Part shown: piece by piece, positions 44,689 through 53,465 of the stretch
Numbering within the stretch: position 1 is the first letter of the stretch
Layout: every line of letters starts with the position of its first letter
NCBI GenBank assembly: GCA_045430305.1
Contig: JAILXW010000003.1
Coordinates: 372,001 to 436,000, forward strand
Direction: 5' to 3'
Source of the DNA: Agarilytica sp045430305
GTDB lineage: Bacteria > Pseudomonadota > Gammaproteobacteria > Pseudomonadales > Cellvibrionaceae
DNA: 64,000 nt
Made by a program: the position numbers and the translations under genes
The notes under the pieces: generated by a model
The model's input: only the letters and a program-made list of their open reading frames with translations
The model's database searches: none
What the model was told of the DNA's origin: nothing

Positions 44689-45339
44689 TTGGATAGAACG
44701 AACGTGATAATACGCAACCAAATCTCGCGCACACGACTCGCAGGGCGAACGTTCGCTGCAATAGCAGTACTCGCGATCACAATGGAGTGCGCCAATGCTG
44801 ATGAATACCTATACCGGTATAAAAATCACGACGGCGTGAAAGTCATCAACCACACCATTCCAGCGGAATTTGTGCAAGGTGGTTACGACATTCTTAGCAC
44901 CAGCGGCCAGCTTATTCGCCATGTTCAACCCGCACCTTCAGACGGGCAAATCGCCGAAGCCACAAAACGACGTATGCTTCGCCAAAAGTATGATGTGTTA
45001 CGTCGTCGTTATGCCAACCCCAACGACATAGAATCGGCCAAAAAACGGCGACTAGAAAACTTAGATACCAATATCGAAATTTTGCGTGGCAACATTAATA
45101 CGCTCAACAACCAAATCGAGGGCTTCATGAGCCAAGCGGCGGCGGCAGAGCGCGAAGGAAGGTCTGTACCAGCCAATCTGTTGCGCCAGCTCAAGGATAC
45201 CCGGACCGAACTAGAGCTTGCCGAAGTCTTACTCGATACCCGCATGCAAGAGTATCGAGCCGTCGCTGAGCGCTTCGATAAAGATTTAGCAACCTTTATC
45301 GAAGGCAGTAAGCTGGTCGCCACTGAAAAAGTTAATTAA
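44689..45339 (+). CDS. DUF4124-like exported coiled-coil protein
   Basis: 216 aa (TTG 44689) or 211 aa (GTG 44704); neither start has a good SD. A signal peptide runs through FAAIAVLAITMECANA. The mature N-terminus (YLYRYKNHDGVKVINHTIPA) is the DUF4124 type found in many periplasmic proteins of Pseudomonas relatives. A long charged coiled coil (about 90-205) follows. It is probably periplasmic; its role is unknown. It lies 24 bp after pyrE, possibly on the same transcript. Confidence 0.82.
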   Translation: MDRTNVIIRNQISRTRLAGRTFAAIAVLAITMECANADEYLYRYKNHDGVKVINHTIPAEFVQGGYDILSTSGQLIRHVQPAPSDGQIAEATKRRMLRQKYDVLRRRYANPNDIESAKKRRLENLDTNIEILRGNINTLNNQIEGFMSQAAAAEREGRSVPANLLRQLKDTRTELELAEVLLDTRMQEYRAVAERFDKDLATFIEGSKLVATEKVN

Positions 45340-45628
45340 CTTATCTAATATTTACCTTTCTCTGTAGCAACTGCATTCACCTTCAGTCGCTGCGCCACGG
45401 TTACAAGTGAGCTGCAGCTTGCGGCGCTGTTAGCCGCTGCACTTTAGTGAATGTCTTCGTTTTTCACGGTGCTCATTTTATTTCCATGTCACCACCCAAT
45501 TTATTACGCTTTACAAACAGGCAGCAAAAACAAAAAGGGACTATAGCCCTAGAAGACACGAAAGAAGGGATAAAAAAAACAGCTACGGAAAGGCACTGCC
45601 AGCTTAACAAAGCCGCGTGCAAAAATAC

Positions 45629-46228
45629 TTAAGCTAACTCTACCGTAAAACCTTTCACTAAGTAGGGCCACTGGTCGAGCCAAGACTCTGTTGGTAAAAT
45701 ACGAAACTCACTGCGAACATACTGGGCAATTTTACCTTCGGCGATTGCCATCAAAGCGTTTACCGTGGCACCAATAGACAAACCAAAATGAACACCATCA
45801 CGCAGTTCAGCTTCACGTAAGATTTGCTTCAACTGTGTTTCAATACGATCAAAAAATTGCACAACCCGTTGACGCAATCGCTCTGTTTCACCAGCCAAGG
45901 CGTCGCCAGTAAGAATACGGGTAATACCAGGGTTTTTTTCTGAAAATGCCAGAATAAGGTGCAAAATTTTCTCACAACGCACAAATGGGTCATTCTCGTC
46001 CGACATAATCAAAGTGATACGTGAAAACACAGACTCTTCGATAAACTCTATCAAGCCTTCAAACATTTTTGATTTGCTAGGAAAGTGGCGGTAAAGCGCC
46101 GCTTCAGAAACGCCGACTTGTTTGGCTAAGGCCGCAGTCGTAATTCGAGCACCAGGGCTTTGCTCCAACATGATAGCGAGAGACTCGAGAATTTCTTGGC
46201 GTCGTGATTTTTTATTCTGTGCAGCCAT
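45629..46228 (-). CDS. slmA: Nucleoid occlusion factor SlmA
   Basis: 199 aa from the ATG at 46228 (MAAQNKKSRRQEILE), the family N-terminus; a TTG 42 bp upstream has no SD. TetR-type HTH: ITTAALAKQVGVSEAALYRHFPSK. The C-terminal part (NPGITRILTGDALAGE, VRSEFRILPTESWLDQWP) is SlmA-specific. SlmA bound to its chromosomal sites blocks FtsZ ring assembly over the nucleoid. Located after argB as in Pseudomonas. The 289 bp downstream (45340-45628) holds no supported gene. Confidence 0.92.
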   Translation of the reverse strand: MAAQNKKSRRQEILESLAIMLEQSPGARITTAALAKQVGVSEAALYRHFPSKSKMFEGLIEFIEESVFSRITLIMSDENDPFVRCEKILHLILAFSEKNPGITRILTGDALAGETERLRQRVVQFFDRIETQLKQILREAELRDGVHFGLSIGATVNALMAIAEGKIAQYVRSEFRILPTESWLDQWPYLVKGFTVELA

Positions 46229-46317
46229 GTGTAGCTCGCTGGCGTTTTGTTTTTGAGGTGTTTCTGACAAAAATGCAAATAGACGTTGCGACGCTCTGCT
46301 AGTCAGGTCAGATAGCT

Positions 46318-46346
46318 ATCCTAACGAGATCATATGTCTGCATCAA
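46318..46346 (-). promoter_or_regulatory. Candidate sigma-70 promoter of slmA
   Basis: On the minus strand TTGATG and TAGGAT are separated by 17 bp (4/6 matches each), about 90 bp before the slmA ATG. It suggests slmA is not solely co-transcribed with argB. Confidence 0.4.
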
Positions 46347-46476
46347 TGGTATGACCGGTTTTTTTAATACTATTTTCTTTTACTATATCGAAAGGAGTTA
46401 AAAGTTCTTTATATCGCTACAGTTTTGAATAACTCCCAGCTTTAAAAACCACAGTAAATTGAAAATGTAAAGCATT

Positions 46477-47376
46477 CTATTTTTGTAAATTAGAAATCAA
46501 TGTACCAACCCCTTCGTCGGTAAATATTTCTAACAATACGGCATGCGGCACCCGGCCATCAATAATATGGGCGCTGGCAACGCCAGATTTAACTGCATCT
46601 AAAGCGCACTGTATTTTAGGCAACATACCACCATATATTGTGCCATCTTCAATGAGCTCATCTACTAGCTGTGTGCTTAACCCAGTCAAAACTTCACCCT
46701 GCTTATCTTGTAGACCAGCAACATTGGTCAGCAACATAAGTTTTTCCGCCTGTAACACTTCCGCAACTTTACCCGCAACAAGGTCGGCATTGATATTGTA
46801 CGAAGTACCTTCGGGCGAAACCCCTATCGGCGCTATAACGGGAATAAAGTCACTGCCAACGAGCACATCAATCACCGCACGATTAATGGATTTCACTTCC
46901 CCTACGTGACCAATGTCAATAATTTCCGGCGCGGTCATGTCAGGCCTATTGCGCGTTACCGATAATTTTTTTGCATGAATCAGGTTGCCGTCTTTACCGG
47001 TCACACCTATTGCTTGGCCACCATTACGATTAATCAAACTAACAATTTGTTTGTTTACTGTTGCACCGAGCACCATTTCAACCACGTCCATGGTTTCGCC
47101 ATCGGTAACACGCATACCATCCACAAAGCGCGAATCGATATTGAGCCTTTCAAGTAAACTGCCGATTTGCGGCCCACCACCGTGCACCACGATAGGGTTC
47201 ATACCAACCAATTTCATCAACACAATATCGCGAGCAAATTGATTTTGTAAGGTTTCATCGGTCATGGCGTTTCCGCCAAACTTCACGACAAAGGTTTTAC
47301 CCTGAAAACGTTGAATGTAGGGCAGGGCTTCTGTTAGAACTTTGGCGACGTTAATCGCATCATCAATGGACGGCAT
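46477..47376 (-). CDS. argB: Acetylglutamate kinase
   Basis: 299 aa. It phosphorylates N-acetylglutamate, the second step of arginine synthesis. The amino-acid-kinase fold has KFGGNAM, the glycine loop VVHGGGPQIG and GMLPKIQCALDAV. The ATG at 47376 overlaps the algC stop (TAATG), favouring this start over the longer one at 47391. The residues VAKVLTEALPYIQRF match the arginine-sensing N-terminal helix of feedback-inhibited enzymes. Confidence 0.96.
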   Translation of the reverse strand: MPSIDDAINVAKVLTEALPYIQRFQGKTFVVKFGGNAMTDETLQNQFARDIVLMKLVGMNPIVVHGGGPQIGSLLERLNIDSRFVDGMRVTDGETMDVVEMVLGATVNKQIVSLINRNGGQAIGVTGKDGNLIHAKKLSVTRNRPDMTAPEIIDIGHVGEVKSINRAVIDVLVGSDFIPVIAPIGVSPEGTSYNINADLVAGKVAEVLQAEKLMLLTNVAGLQDKQGEVLTGLSTQLVDELIEDGTIYGGMLPKIQCALDAVKSGVASAHIIDGRVPHAVLLEIFTDEGVGTLISNLQK

Positions 47377-49901
47377 TAAGCTGTTTCCCAATCAATTTTT
47401 ATATGTGGCGCAACCACTCTTAATTCCTTAACCATAATGGATTTTACTTTGTGCAGCGATTCGTCGTCATCCGCTTCAAACCGTAAAGTTAAATTTGCCG
47501 AGGTGTTGGATGCGCGCACCAAACCCCACCCAAAGGCATAATCGACACGCACACCATCAATTTTTGTAACGCGCCCTTCACCAAAGTTACCAATATCAGC
47601 GAGCTGCTGGACAATTTCAAATTTCTTCTCTTCTGGTACTGGAACGCGTATTTCTGGCGTCGATGGTGATCGGGGAAACTCGTCAAACATTTCGTCCAAC
47701 GTTTGCCCTTGCAAACTTAATATTTCGATTAAGCGCGCAGCCGCATACATGCCATCATCAAAACCAAACCAACGATCCTTAATAAAAATATGACCCGAAT
47801 ATTCGCCGCCCAGTAACGCGCCGCTTTCGAGCATTTTATTTTTCATTGGTGCATGACCGGTCTTCCACATAATTGGACGGCCGCCATAACTGGTAATTGC
47901 GCTAGCAAGCTGACGCGTACTTTTTACATCAAACACCACATCAGCACCGGGGTTGCGCGAAACAATATCCTTGGCAAACATCATCAATAACTGGTCGGGC
48001 CAAATAATTTCACCTTTTGGCGTTACGACAACAAGACGATCGCCATCGCCGTCAAAGGCGACGCCAATATCTGCGCCCGTTTCTTTTACTTTTGCAATTA
48101 AAAGCTGCAGGTTTTTTTCTACGGAAGGGTCGGGGTTATGCTGGGGGAAATTGCCATCTAGATCGCATAACATCGGTGTCACACTACACCCAAGCTCTTC
48201 GAATAAGCGGGGGGCAACAACGCCTGTAACACCATGACCGGCATCGATCACTATACTGACATCGCCCGCTAACGCGACATCTGAGAATATCGTATCAACG
48301 TATTCTGGCACGATATCGTATTTTTTCTCTTCGCCTTCACCACTGTAAATATCCTTACTAAGAATGCGTCGGCGGATGGCTTTTATGTCATCGTCGCTGC
48401 GAATTTTCCCGTTCATAACAACTTTATAGCCGTTGTACTCTTTGGGGTTGTGGCTCGCGGTCACCATAATGCCACTTTGGCTTTCTTTTAGTGTATTGGT
48501 CGCGAAATACAAGAGCGGGGTTGGAACAGTACCAATATTAAGCACATTACAGCCCGTAGAAAGAATGCCGCGTATCAGGTATTCAGCAAGCGTCGGGCTA
48601 CTCAAACGTGCATCTCGGGCAACTATTATTGTTTCTTGCCCATGATCAATCGCCTCACTACCAAGTGCTTGGCCAATTTTTAATGATAGCTCGCGACTAA
48701 TTTGGTCTTTGGCAATGCCACGAATATCGTAGGCACGAAAGATCACATCTGGCACGGTGGGGTCATCTGCCAGCGCCTGCGTGTCCTGTAGTCGCTCTTC
48801 GGGAACCGCCTTATGACTCCCTGTTGTCGATACTTCCTCAAGGCCCAGCAGGTCTTCATCTTCTTCGGCAATGCTAATATCAAGAATGTCTGCTTTTTGA
48901 AACATCGGACTGGTAATCGCGGAATCTGTACTTTCTGCTTCTGCAGCGGCTTCAACAACGATGCCTTTTGCTTTCATTTGTTTTTCAACTTCACCTCCGA
49001 TCACACGGCCGAGGTAGGTTGATATCGCCAAAATTGTCGCCACCATAGCAAGCATTAACCCATAAATAGTCAGCGGGTTTGTCTTCGCTTGTTCGTAAAG
49101 ATAAAAAGAGGGTTTGAAATTGACCTGTAAGTGCGAATTGGCGATACGGGCTGTTTGTACTGTGCCTATCGCGCCATGCCCTTGTCGATATACACTTAAG
49201 CCCTTCCCACCGTCGAACTTTTGTTCTAGCTCGATAGAGCCTAGGCTAACCTGCCGTTCGAGAGCGGCGCTAACCAAAGTATCAAGTTTCAATGAAAGGA
49301 TAATGCTTGCCAACACATCCTCTTTTTCTGACGGAGGAATGACTTGCACAAAACGGATAATCCAATCGCTACCGTACTTGCTAATTTCAGGCAGCATCTT
49401 TTCACGTGCTTCCGCTTTTTTTATCAGGTCGAGCTCAGAAAAGCGAATCGGCGGTACTGCTTCTTGATTGAGCGCTGCTTGGCCTTTGAGAATAAATTGT
49501 ACACCAACAACATCTTTAAAATTTGCACGTAAATCGTTTAGTGTTTTGTCGATTTTTTCTTGGTCCTGCATCACGATACCGGCTGCAAAAGTCGGGCGCC
49601 GGCTAAACAAAACGAGCTGCCTTTCCATTTCTTTTAGCCAGTTTGCTACATCTGTAGCAATGATTTCTGCACGCTGCTGAGAGAGAAGATTTACTTTCTC
49701 AATACGCACTTCTTGAATTTGTGTTTTATGAATATAAAGAGAGGCATACAAGGCAATAATTAGCCCTATGCCAACACCTAAAATTGACGCAACCCGCGGC
49801 ACATGCTTGGGCGCCCTGGGGAGTTTGAATTTAAATTGGCTTTTCTTTTTATTCTTTTTGCTTTCAGCCTTTTCGAAATTTTGTTCCAGACTGCTTTTCA
49901 C
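47376..49901 (-). CDS. algC: Membrane-anchored phosphomannomutase/phosphoglucomutase (long AlgC)
   Basis: 841 aa, GTG start 49901 after GGGGAAAGGG. Residues 1-37 are basic. TM1 is 38-58, followed by a roughly 200-residue extracytoplasmic region, TM2 (PLTIYGLMLAMVATILA, about 270) and a linker. The catalytic part begins near residue 385 (VPDVIFRAYDIRGIA). It has the phosphoserine loop VTASHNPKEYNGYK, the metal loop DGDGDR and the sugar loop GGEYSGHIF. The enzyme interconverts Man-6-P/Man-1-P and Glc-6-P/Glc-1-P for exopolysaccharide and LPS. The short P. aeruginosa enzyme has about 463 residues, so half of this protein is an added membrane/sensor-like part. Confidence 0.92.
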   Translation of the reverse strand: MKSSLEQNFEKAESKKNKKKSQFKFKLPRAPKHVPRVASILGVGIGLIIALYASLYIHKTQIQEVRIEKVNLLSQQRAEIIATDVANWLKEMERQLVLFSRRPTFAAGIVMQDQEKIDKTLNDLRANFKDVVGVQFILKGQAALNQEAVPPIRFSELDLIKKAEAREKMLPEISKYGSDWIIRFVQVIPPSEKEDVLASIILSLKLDTLVSAALERQVSLGSIELEQKFDGGKGLSVYRQGHGAIGTVQTARIANSHLQVNFKPSFYLYEQAKTNPLTIYGLMLAMVATILAISTYLGRVIGGEVEKQMKAKGIVVEAAAEAESTDSAITSPMFQKADILDISIAEEDEDLLGLEEVSTTGSHKAVPEERLQDTQALADDPTVPDVIFRAYDIRGIAKDQISRELSLKIGQALGSEAIDHGQETIIVARDARLSSPTLAEYLIRGILSTGCNVLNIGTVPTPLLYFATNTLKESQSGIMVTASHNPKEYNGYKVVMNGKIRSDDDIKAIRRRILSKDIYSGEGEEKKYDIVPEYVDTIFSDVALAGDVSIVIDAGHGVTGVVAPRLFEELGCSVTPMLCDLDGNFPQHNPDPSVEKNLQLLIAKVKETGADIGVAFDGDGDRLVVVTPKGEIIWPDQLLMMFAKDIVSRNPGADVVFDVKSTRQLASAITSYGGRPIMWKTGHAPMKNKMLESGALLGGEYSGHIFIKDRWFGFDDGMYAAARLIEILSLQGQTLDEMFDEFPRSPSTPEIRVPVPEEKKFEIVQQLADIGNFGEGRVTKIDGVRVDYAFGWGLVRASNTSANLTLRFEADDDESLHKVKSIMVKELRVVAPHIKIDWETA

Positions 49902-49916
49902 GCCCTTTCCCCAAAA

Positions 49917-51122
49917 TTAAGCAGAGTATGCTTGTGCAATGATTGTTATTAATTCGCGTGCGAGCTTATCTTTGCTGCGTACGGAAATACTTTGTTCCTT
50001 GCGTTCGCCAATAACGGTGACAGCGTTGTCTTCACTGTTAAAACCAATGCCTGCCTCAGACACATCATTTGCGATAATTAAATCCAAATTTTTGGCATTG
50101 CGTTTTGTTTTTGCGTATTCAACAACTTGATGCGTTTCTGCCGCAAAACCAACCGTATATGGTTTGCGTTCTAAAGCAGCGACCGAAGCAATAATATCGG
50201 GGTTTTTTACCAGCTCGATACACATACTATCACTGCCATCTTTTTTCATTTTTTCTTGTGCAATGTCTCTACATCGATAATCGGCCACGGCGGCAGCCCC
50301 GATAAATATATCGCAATCTTCACGCTGTATTCGCTGTAGCGTTTCACTCTGCATCTGCTGCGCACTTTCAACCTCTATACGCGTGACTCGGTCAGGGCAG
50401 GGCAGGGCCACCGGGCCAGAAATTAGTGTTACTTTCGCTCCCGCATCAACAGCCGCCTTTGCTAGGGCATAACCCATTTTGCCTGAACTGTGATTGCTAA
50501 TATAGCGCACCGGGTCAATCGCTTCCCGCGTGGGGCCTGCGGTAATCATCACGTGTTTGCCCGCCAAAGCACCCGAATCAAAAATCTGGGCACAGGCTTG
50601 CACAAGCGCTATTGGCTCTAACATTCTGCCAGGGCCAACATCTCCACAGGCTTGACCGCCAGAATCTGGCCCAAAAAGGTGAGTACCGCGCCCACGTAAG
50701 GTAACAATGTTTTCTTGCGTCGCTGCACTGTGCCACATGCCCTGATTCATCGCAGGCGCCAAAGCAAGCGGCGCATCCGTCGCCAAACACAAGGTGGAAA
50801 GCAAGTCTGAACCTTCCCCTGCGGCCAGCCGAGAAATAAAATTAGCTGAGGCGGGGGCGACCAATACCACGTCGGCCCATCGGGACAACTCAATATGCCC
50901 CATAGCAGCTTCCGCTTGTGGATTAAGCAAATCAGTATGGACGGCGTTACCAGAAAGCGCCTGCATCGTCAGCGGCGTAATAAACTCCTGTGAAGCCTTG
51001 GTCATAACAACGCGAACATCCGCGCCACTATCTTGCAGACGCCTTACCAAATCGGCGCTTTTATAAGCTGCGATTCCGCCTGTCACCCCCAGCAATACGC
51101 GCTTATTGGTCAAAGTCTGCAT
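49917..51122 (-). CDS. coaBC: Bifunctional phosphopantothenoylcysteine decarboxylase/phosphopantothenate-cysteine ligase
   Basis: 401 aa. Two steps of coenzyme A synthesis. The N-terminal flavin-dependent CoaC half has VLLGVTGGIAAYKSADL, SANFISRLAAG and APAMNQGMW. The CoaB half starts about 185 (VMITAGPTREAIDPVRYISN) with KMGYALA and KPYTVGFAAET. In Pseudomonas, dut lies between this gene and algC; here only 15 bp separate them and no dut is present in the window. It is divergent from radC. Confidence 0.96.
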   Translation of the reverse strand: MQTLTNKRVLLGVTGGIAAYKSADLVRRLQDSGADVRVVMTKASQEFITPLTMQALSGNAVHTDLLNPQAEAAMGHIELSRWADVVLVAPASANFISRLAAGEGSDLLSTLCLATDAPLALAPAMNQGMWHSAATQENIVTLRGRGTHLFGPDSGGQACGDVGPGRMLEPIALVQACAQIFDSGALAGKHVMITAGPTREAIDPVRYISNHSSGKMGYALAKAAVDAGAKVTLISGPVALPCPDRVTRIEVESAQQMQSETLQRIQREDCDIFIGAAAVADYRCRDIAQEKMKKDGSDSMCIELVKNPDIIASVAALERKPYTVGFAAETHQVVEYAKTKRNAKNLDLIIANDVSEAGIGFNSEDNAVTVIGERKEQSISVRSKDKLARELITIIAQAYSA

Positions 51123-51253
51123 AGCAAAGTCTTGTCAATTTAAATTCGGCGGTTAAGATACCATCTTCGCTTTTGCGAATACACTGGGAACACAGGGCTT
51201 TAGACAATGAAAGCACTGAATTAAATACTTACTTGAAGAAAAGGAACTTCATC

Positions 51254-51928
51254 ATGGCAATCACGGATTGGCCGGCACAAGATCGCCCACGCGAAAAACT
51301 CTGTACCTTTGGCGCCTCTGCATTATCTGACACTGAACTTCTGGCAATTTTTTTACGCACAGGATGCGCAGGAAAGTCCGCCGTCGATTTAGCTCGCGAC
51401 TTATTACAATCCTTCGGCAGTTTGCGTGCACTCGTTTGCGCGGACCAGGCGAGCTTTTGCCAAGCGCACGGTTTAGGCCAGGCAAAATACGCCCAACTAC
51501 AGGCAGTAATGGAAATGGCGCGACGCTATTTGGCCGAAGACCTCAAGCGCGACCAAGACCTAAGTCACAGTCGCAGCGTCAAACGCTACCTCACAGCACA
51601 ATTACGCCACCAGCCTAGAGAAGTCTTTTCGGCCGTGTATCTCGACAGCCAGAACCGATTTATCGCCTACGACGCTCTGTTTTACGGCACCTTAAATGCA
51701 GCAGCGGTGTACCCACGCGAAGTAGCCGTCAAAGCGCTACAGCACAAAGCTGCAGCGGTAATCTTTGCTCACAATCACCCTTCAGGCGTGGCAGAACCCA
51801 GCGAGTGCGATATCGCCTTAACTCGCGCCCTACAGCGTTGCCTTGCCATGCTCGACATCAAAACCCTCGACCACGTGATCATTGGCGACGGTGAGCCATA
51901 CTCCTTTGCCGAAAATGGCAAAATGTAA
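51254..51928 (+). CDS. radC: RadC-family JAB-domain protein
   Basis: 224 aa from the ATG at 51254 after AAGGA; the longer frame from 51173 has no SD and an atypical start. N-terminal helix-hairpin-helix (SALSDTELLAIFLRTGCAGK) and a C-terminal JAB/MPN-type domain with the zinc motif FAHNHPSGVAEPSECD. Despite the name, a repair role is not supported in E. coli, and the function remains uncertain. Divergent from coaBC, upstream of rpmB. Confidence 0.93.
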   Translation: MAITDWPAQDRPREKLCTFGASALSDTELLAIFLRTGCAGKSAVDLARDLLQSFGSLRALVCADQASFCQAHGLGQAKYAQLQAVMEMARRYLAEDLKRDQDLSHSRSVKRYLTAQLRHQPREVFSAVYLDSQNRFIAYDALFYGTLNAAAVYPREVAVKALQHKAAAVIFAHNHPSGVAEPSECDIALTRALQRCLAMLDIKTLDHVIIGDGEPYSFAENGKM

Positions 51929-51987
51929 CGGGTTTAAAACGACAGCGACTATTGATGAAGTCATTCAAGAGATTTGCGTCTTTTTGT

Positions 51988-52016
51988 TTGATCTGGGCAA
52001 GGCTTTCTGGTATAAA
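51988..52016 (+). promoter_or_regulatory. Sigma-70 promoter for rpmB-rpmG
   Basis: TTGATC (51988-51993), 17-bp spacer, TATAAA (52011-52016). Transcription from here would give a leader of about 315 nt before rpmB, containing the 56-bp palindrome. The gap 51929-52338 contains no supported ORF. Confidence 0.55.
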
Positions 52017-52222
52017 TCGCGCCTCTTTTGCATCGACCAATGGGAAACTATGCCCAAAGGCTGATAAAACGGGCTTCTAACAGCATCAAGCACTGATCTC
52101 GAAGCAGCCCAAAGGCAAAACTCACCGACTACCGGCTCCTTTTATTGTTACATGAGCAGCAGTCTGGGTGAGAACACTGAACGAATGAGCCTTCGGAACA
52201 CTTCCGGCGGTTTAAACACCGA

Positions 52223-52278
52223 GTTTCAATCTGAAGTTCAGTAACCTTAATTAAGGTTACTGAACTTCAGATTGAAAC
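52223..52278. repeat. 56-bp perfect palindrome without spacer
   Basis: Bases 52223-52250 (starting GTTTCAATCTGAAG) are the exact reverse complement of 52251-52278, joined at TTAA|TTAA with no unpaired centre. The flanking bases (A on both sides) break the symmetry. It lies 60 bp before rpmB. As RNA it would form a 28-bp rod (perhaps with a 4-base loop). It is AT-balanced and has no T-run, so it is not a typical terminator. Confidence 0.95.
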
Positions 52279-52338
52279 ATTGCTATATATTTGAGCTGCA
52301 TTCAGGCGGCTTAACCGTTTTAAGCTAAGGGGCTAAAC

Positions 52339-52575
52339 ATGGCTAAGGTATGTCAGGTTACTGGTAAACGCCCAATGACCGGTAATAACGTATCCCACGC
52401 AAAAAACCACACTAAGCGTCGTTTTTTGCCGAATCTTCACTCGCATCGCTTTTGGGTTGAATCTGAAAAGCGTTTTGTACGCTTACGCGTTTCAACAAAA
52501 GGCATGCGTATCATTGATAAAAACGGTATTGAAGCTGTATTGGCTGATATGCGCGCCCGTGGCGAAAAAGTTTAA
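52339..52575 (+). CDS. rpmB: 50S ribosomal protein L28
   Basis: 78 aa with the L28 start MAKVCQVTGKRPMTGNNVSHA, HSHRFWVESEKRFVRLRVS and a GMRIIDKNGIEAVL C-terminus. SD AAGGGGC. Followed 29 bp later by rpmG, the standard pair. Confidence 0.98.
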   Translation: MAKVCQVTGKRPMTGNNVSHAKNHTKRRFLPNLHSHRFWVESEKRFVRLRVSTKGMRIIDKNGIEAVLADMRARGEKV

Positions 52576-52604
52576 GTCACCGGAAACCAAATAGGAGCAA
52601 TAAC

Positions 52605-52760
52605 ATGCGTGAGAAAATCCGATTGAATTCTTCTGCTGGCACTGGTCACTTTTACACCACTGACAAAAATAAGCGCACCATGCCAGGCAAAATGGAAATT
52701 AAAAAGTATGATCCCGTGGTTCGTAAACACGTGATGTATAAAGAAGGCAAAATTAAGTAA
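52605..52760 (+). CDS. rpmG: 50S ribosomal protein L33
   Basis: 51 aa (MREKIRLNSSAGTGHFYTTD, ending MYKEGKIK), full length. It has no zinc-binding cysteines, so it is the Cys-minus (zinc-free) form of L33. SD AGGAGC. Ends before a strong terminator. Confidence 0.96.
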   Translation: MREKIRLNSSAGTGHFYTTDKNKRTMPGKMEIKKYDPVVRKHVMYKEGKIK

Positions 52761-52795
52761 GCCTTTTTAACTTTCTATTTTAGAAAGACAAATAC

Positions 52796-52826
52796 AAAAA
52801 AAGCCGGCAATTGCCGGCTTTTTTAT
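52796..52826. terminator. Terminator of rpmB-rpmG
   Basis: AAAAAGCCGGCAA and TTGCCGGCTTTTT form a perfect stem flanked by A- and T-runs. It can also terminate the convergent REC gene. Confidence 0.9.
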
Positions 52827-52862
52827 TTTCTGCTGTTTACTTTTAAAGCGCAACGAAACTGC

Positions 52863-53429
52863 TTATTCATCCACATCCGACAGTAATGAAATCAGTTTGG
52901 CAATATCGAGAGGCTTTTCTAGACAAACCTCAGCACCTGCATGCTTGATCTTGCGCACATTTTCATCACTCATAAAACCTGTCATGGCGATCACGCGCAC
53001 ATTTTTTGAATCTGTAGTTTCTTTGATATGCCGACAGGCCTTAAAACCATCCATACCTGGCATCAACAGGTCAAGCAGCACAACATGCGGTTTAAAGGCA
53101 GCAACTTTTTGCCCTGCTTCAAAACCATCGCGCGCTGTATCAATCACAATTTCAGGAAGCCGCTCTTTAAACACGTCGGTTAATAATTCCAGATGATCGA
53201 TATCATCATCTACAATCAATGCGCGCACTTCAGTATCTTGTAAGATCTCAATACCTTTTTCGCGCGCAAAACGCTCTACCTCATCGCGTTCAAACCGACG
53301 ATGCCCACCTGCGGTAGTACTCGCTTTTAATAGGCCTTTCTGAGCCCAAACCCGAATCGTAATTGGCGACACGCGCAAAACGTCGGCAGTCTCTTTTGGT
53401 GTGAGATAGTCTTTAGCGTCTTTATCCAT
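52863..53429 (-). CDS. MerR/excisionase-type HTH fused to a response-regulator receiver domain
   Basis: 188 aa. Residues 7-55 are a winged helix of the MerR/HTH_17 type (YLTPKETADVLRVSPITIRV, then GGHRRFERDEVERFA). Residues 68-188 are a complete REC domain: DDD at 74-76, phosphoacceptor Asp120 (VVLLDLLMPG), Thr in AMTGF and Lys in LEKPL. The order is reversed from usual response regulators (DNA binding first). It is likely a DNA-binding output of the neighbouring kinase. It lies 36 bp after the DHp protein gene, same strand. Confidence 0.9.
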   Translation of the reverse strand: MDKDAKDYLTPKETADVLRVSPITIRVWAQKGLLKASTTAGGHRRFERDEVERFAREKGIEILQDTEVRALIVDDDIDHLELLTDVFKERLPEIVIDTARDGFEAGQKVAAFKPHVVLLDLLMPGMDGFKACRHIKETTDSKNVRVIAMTGFMSDENVRKIKHAGAEVCLEKPLDIAKLISLLSDVDE

Positions 53430-53465
53430 TATTCATTGCTTTTATTTGGTTTTATATCGACACAA

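Noticed and set aside
45447..45632. 61-aa ORF between the DUF4124-like gene and slmA
   Set aside because: No SD, low-complexity Lys/Gln-rich product, overlaps the slmA end.
52210..52255. GTTTAAAC and TTAATTAA rare-cutter sites near the palindrome as vector or adapter traces
   Set aside because: They occur naturally in AT-rich spacers and no other vector-like sequence is present.
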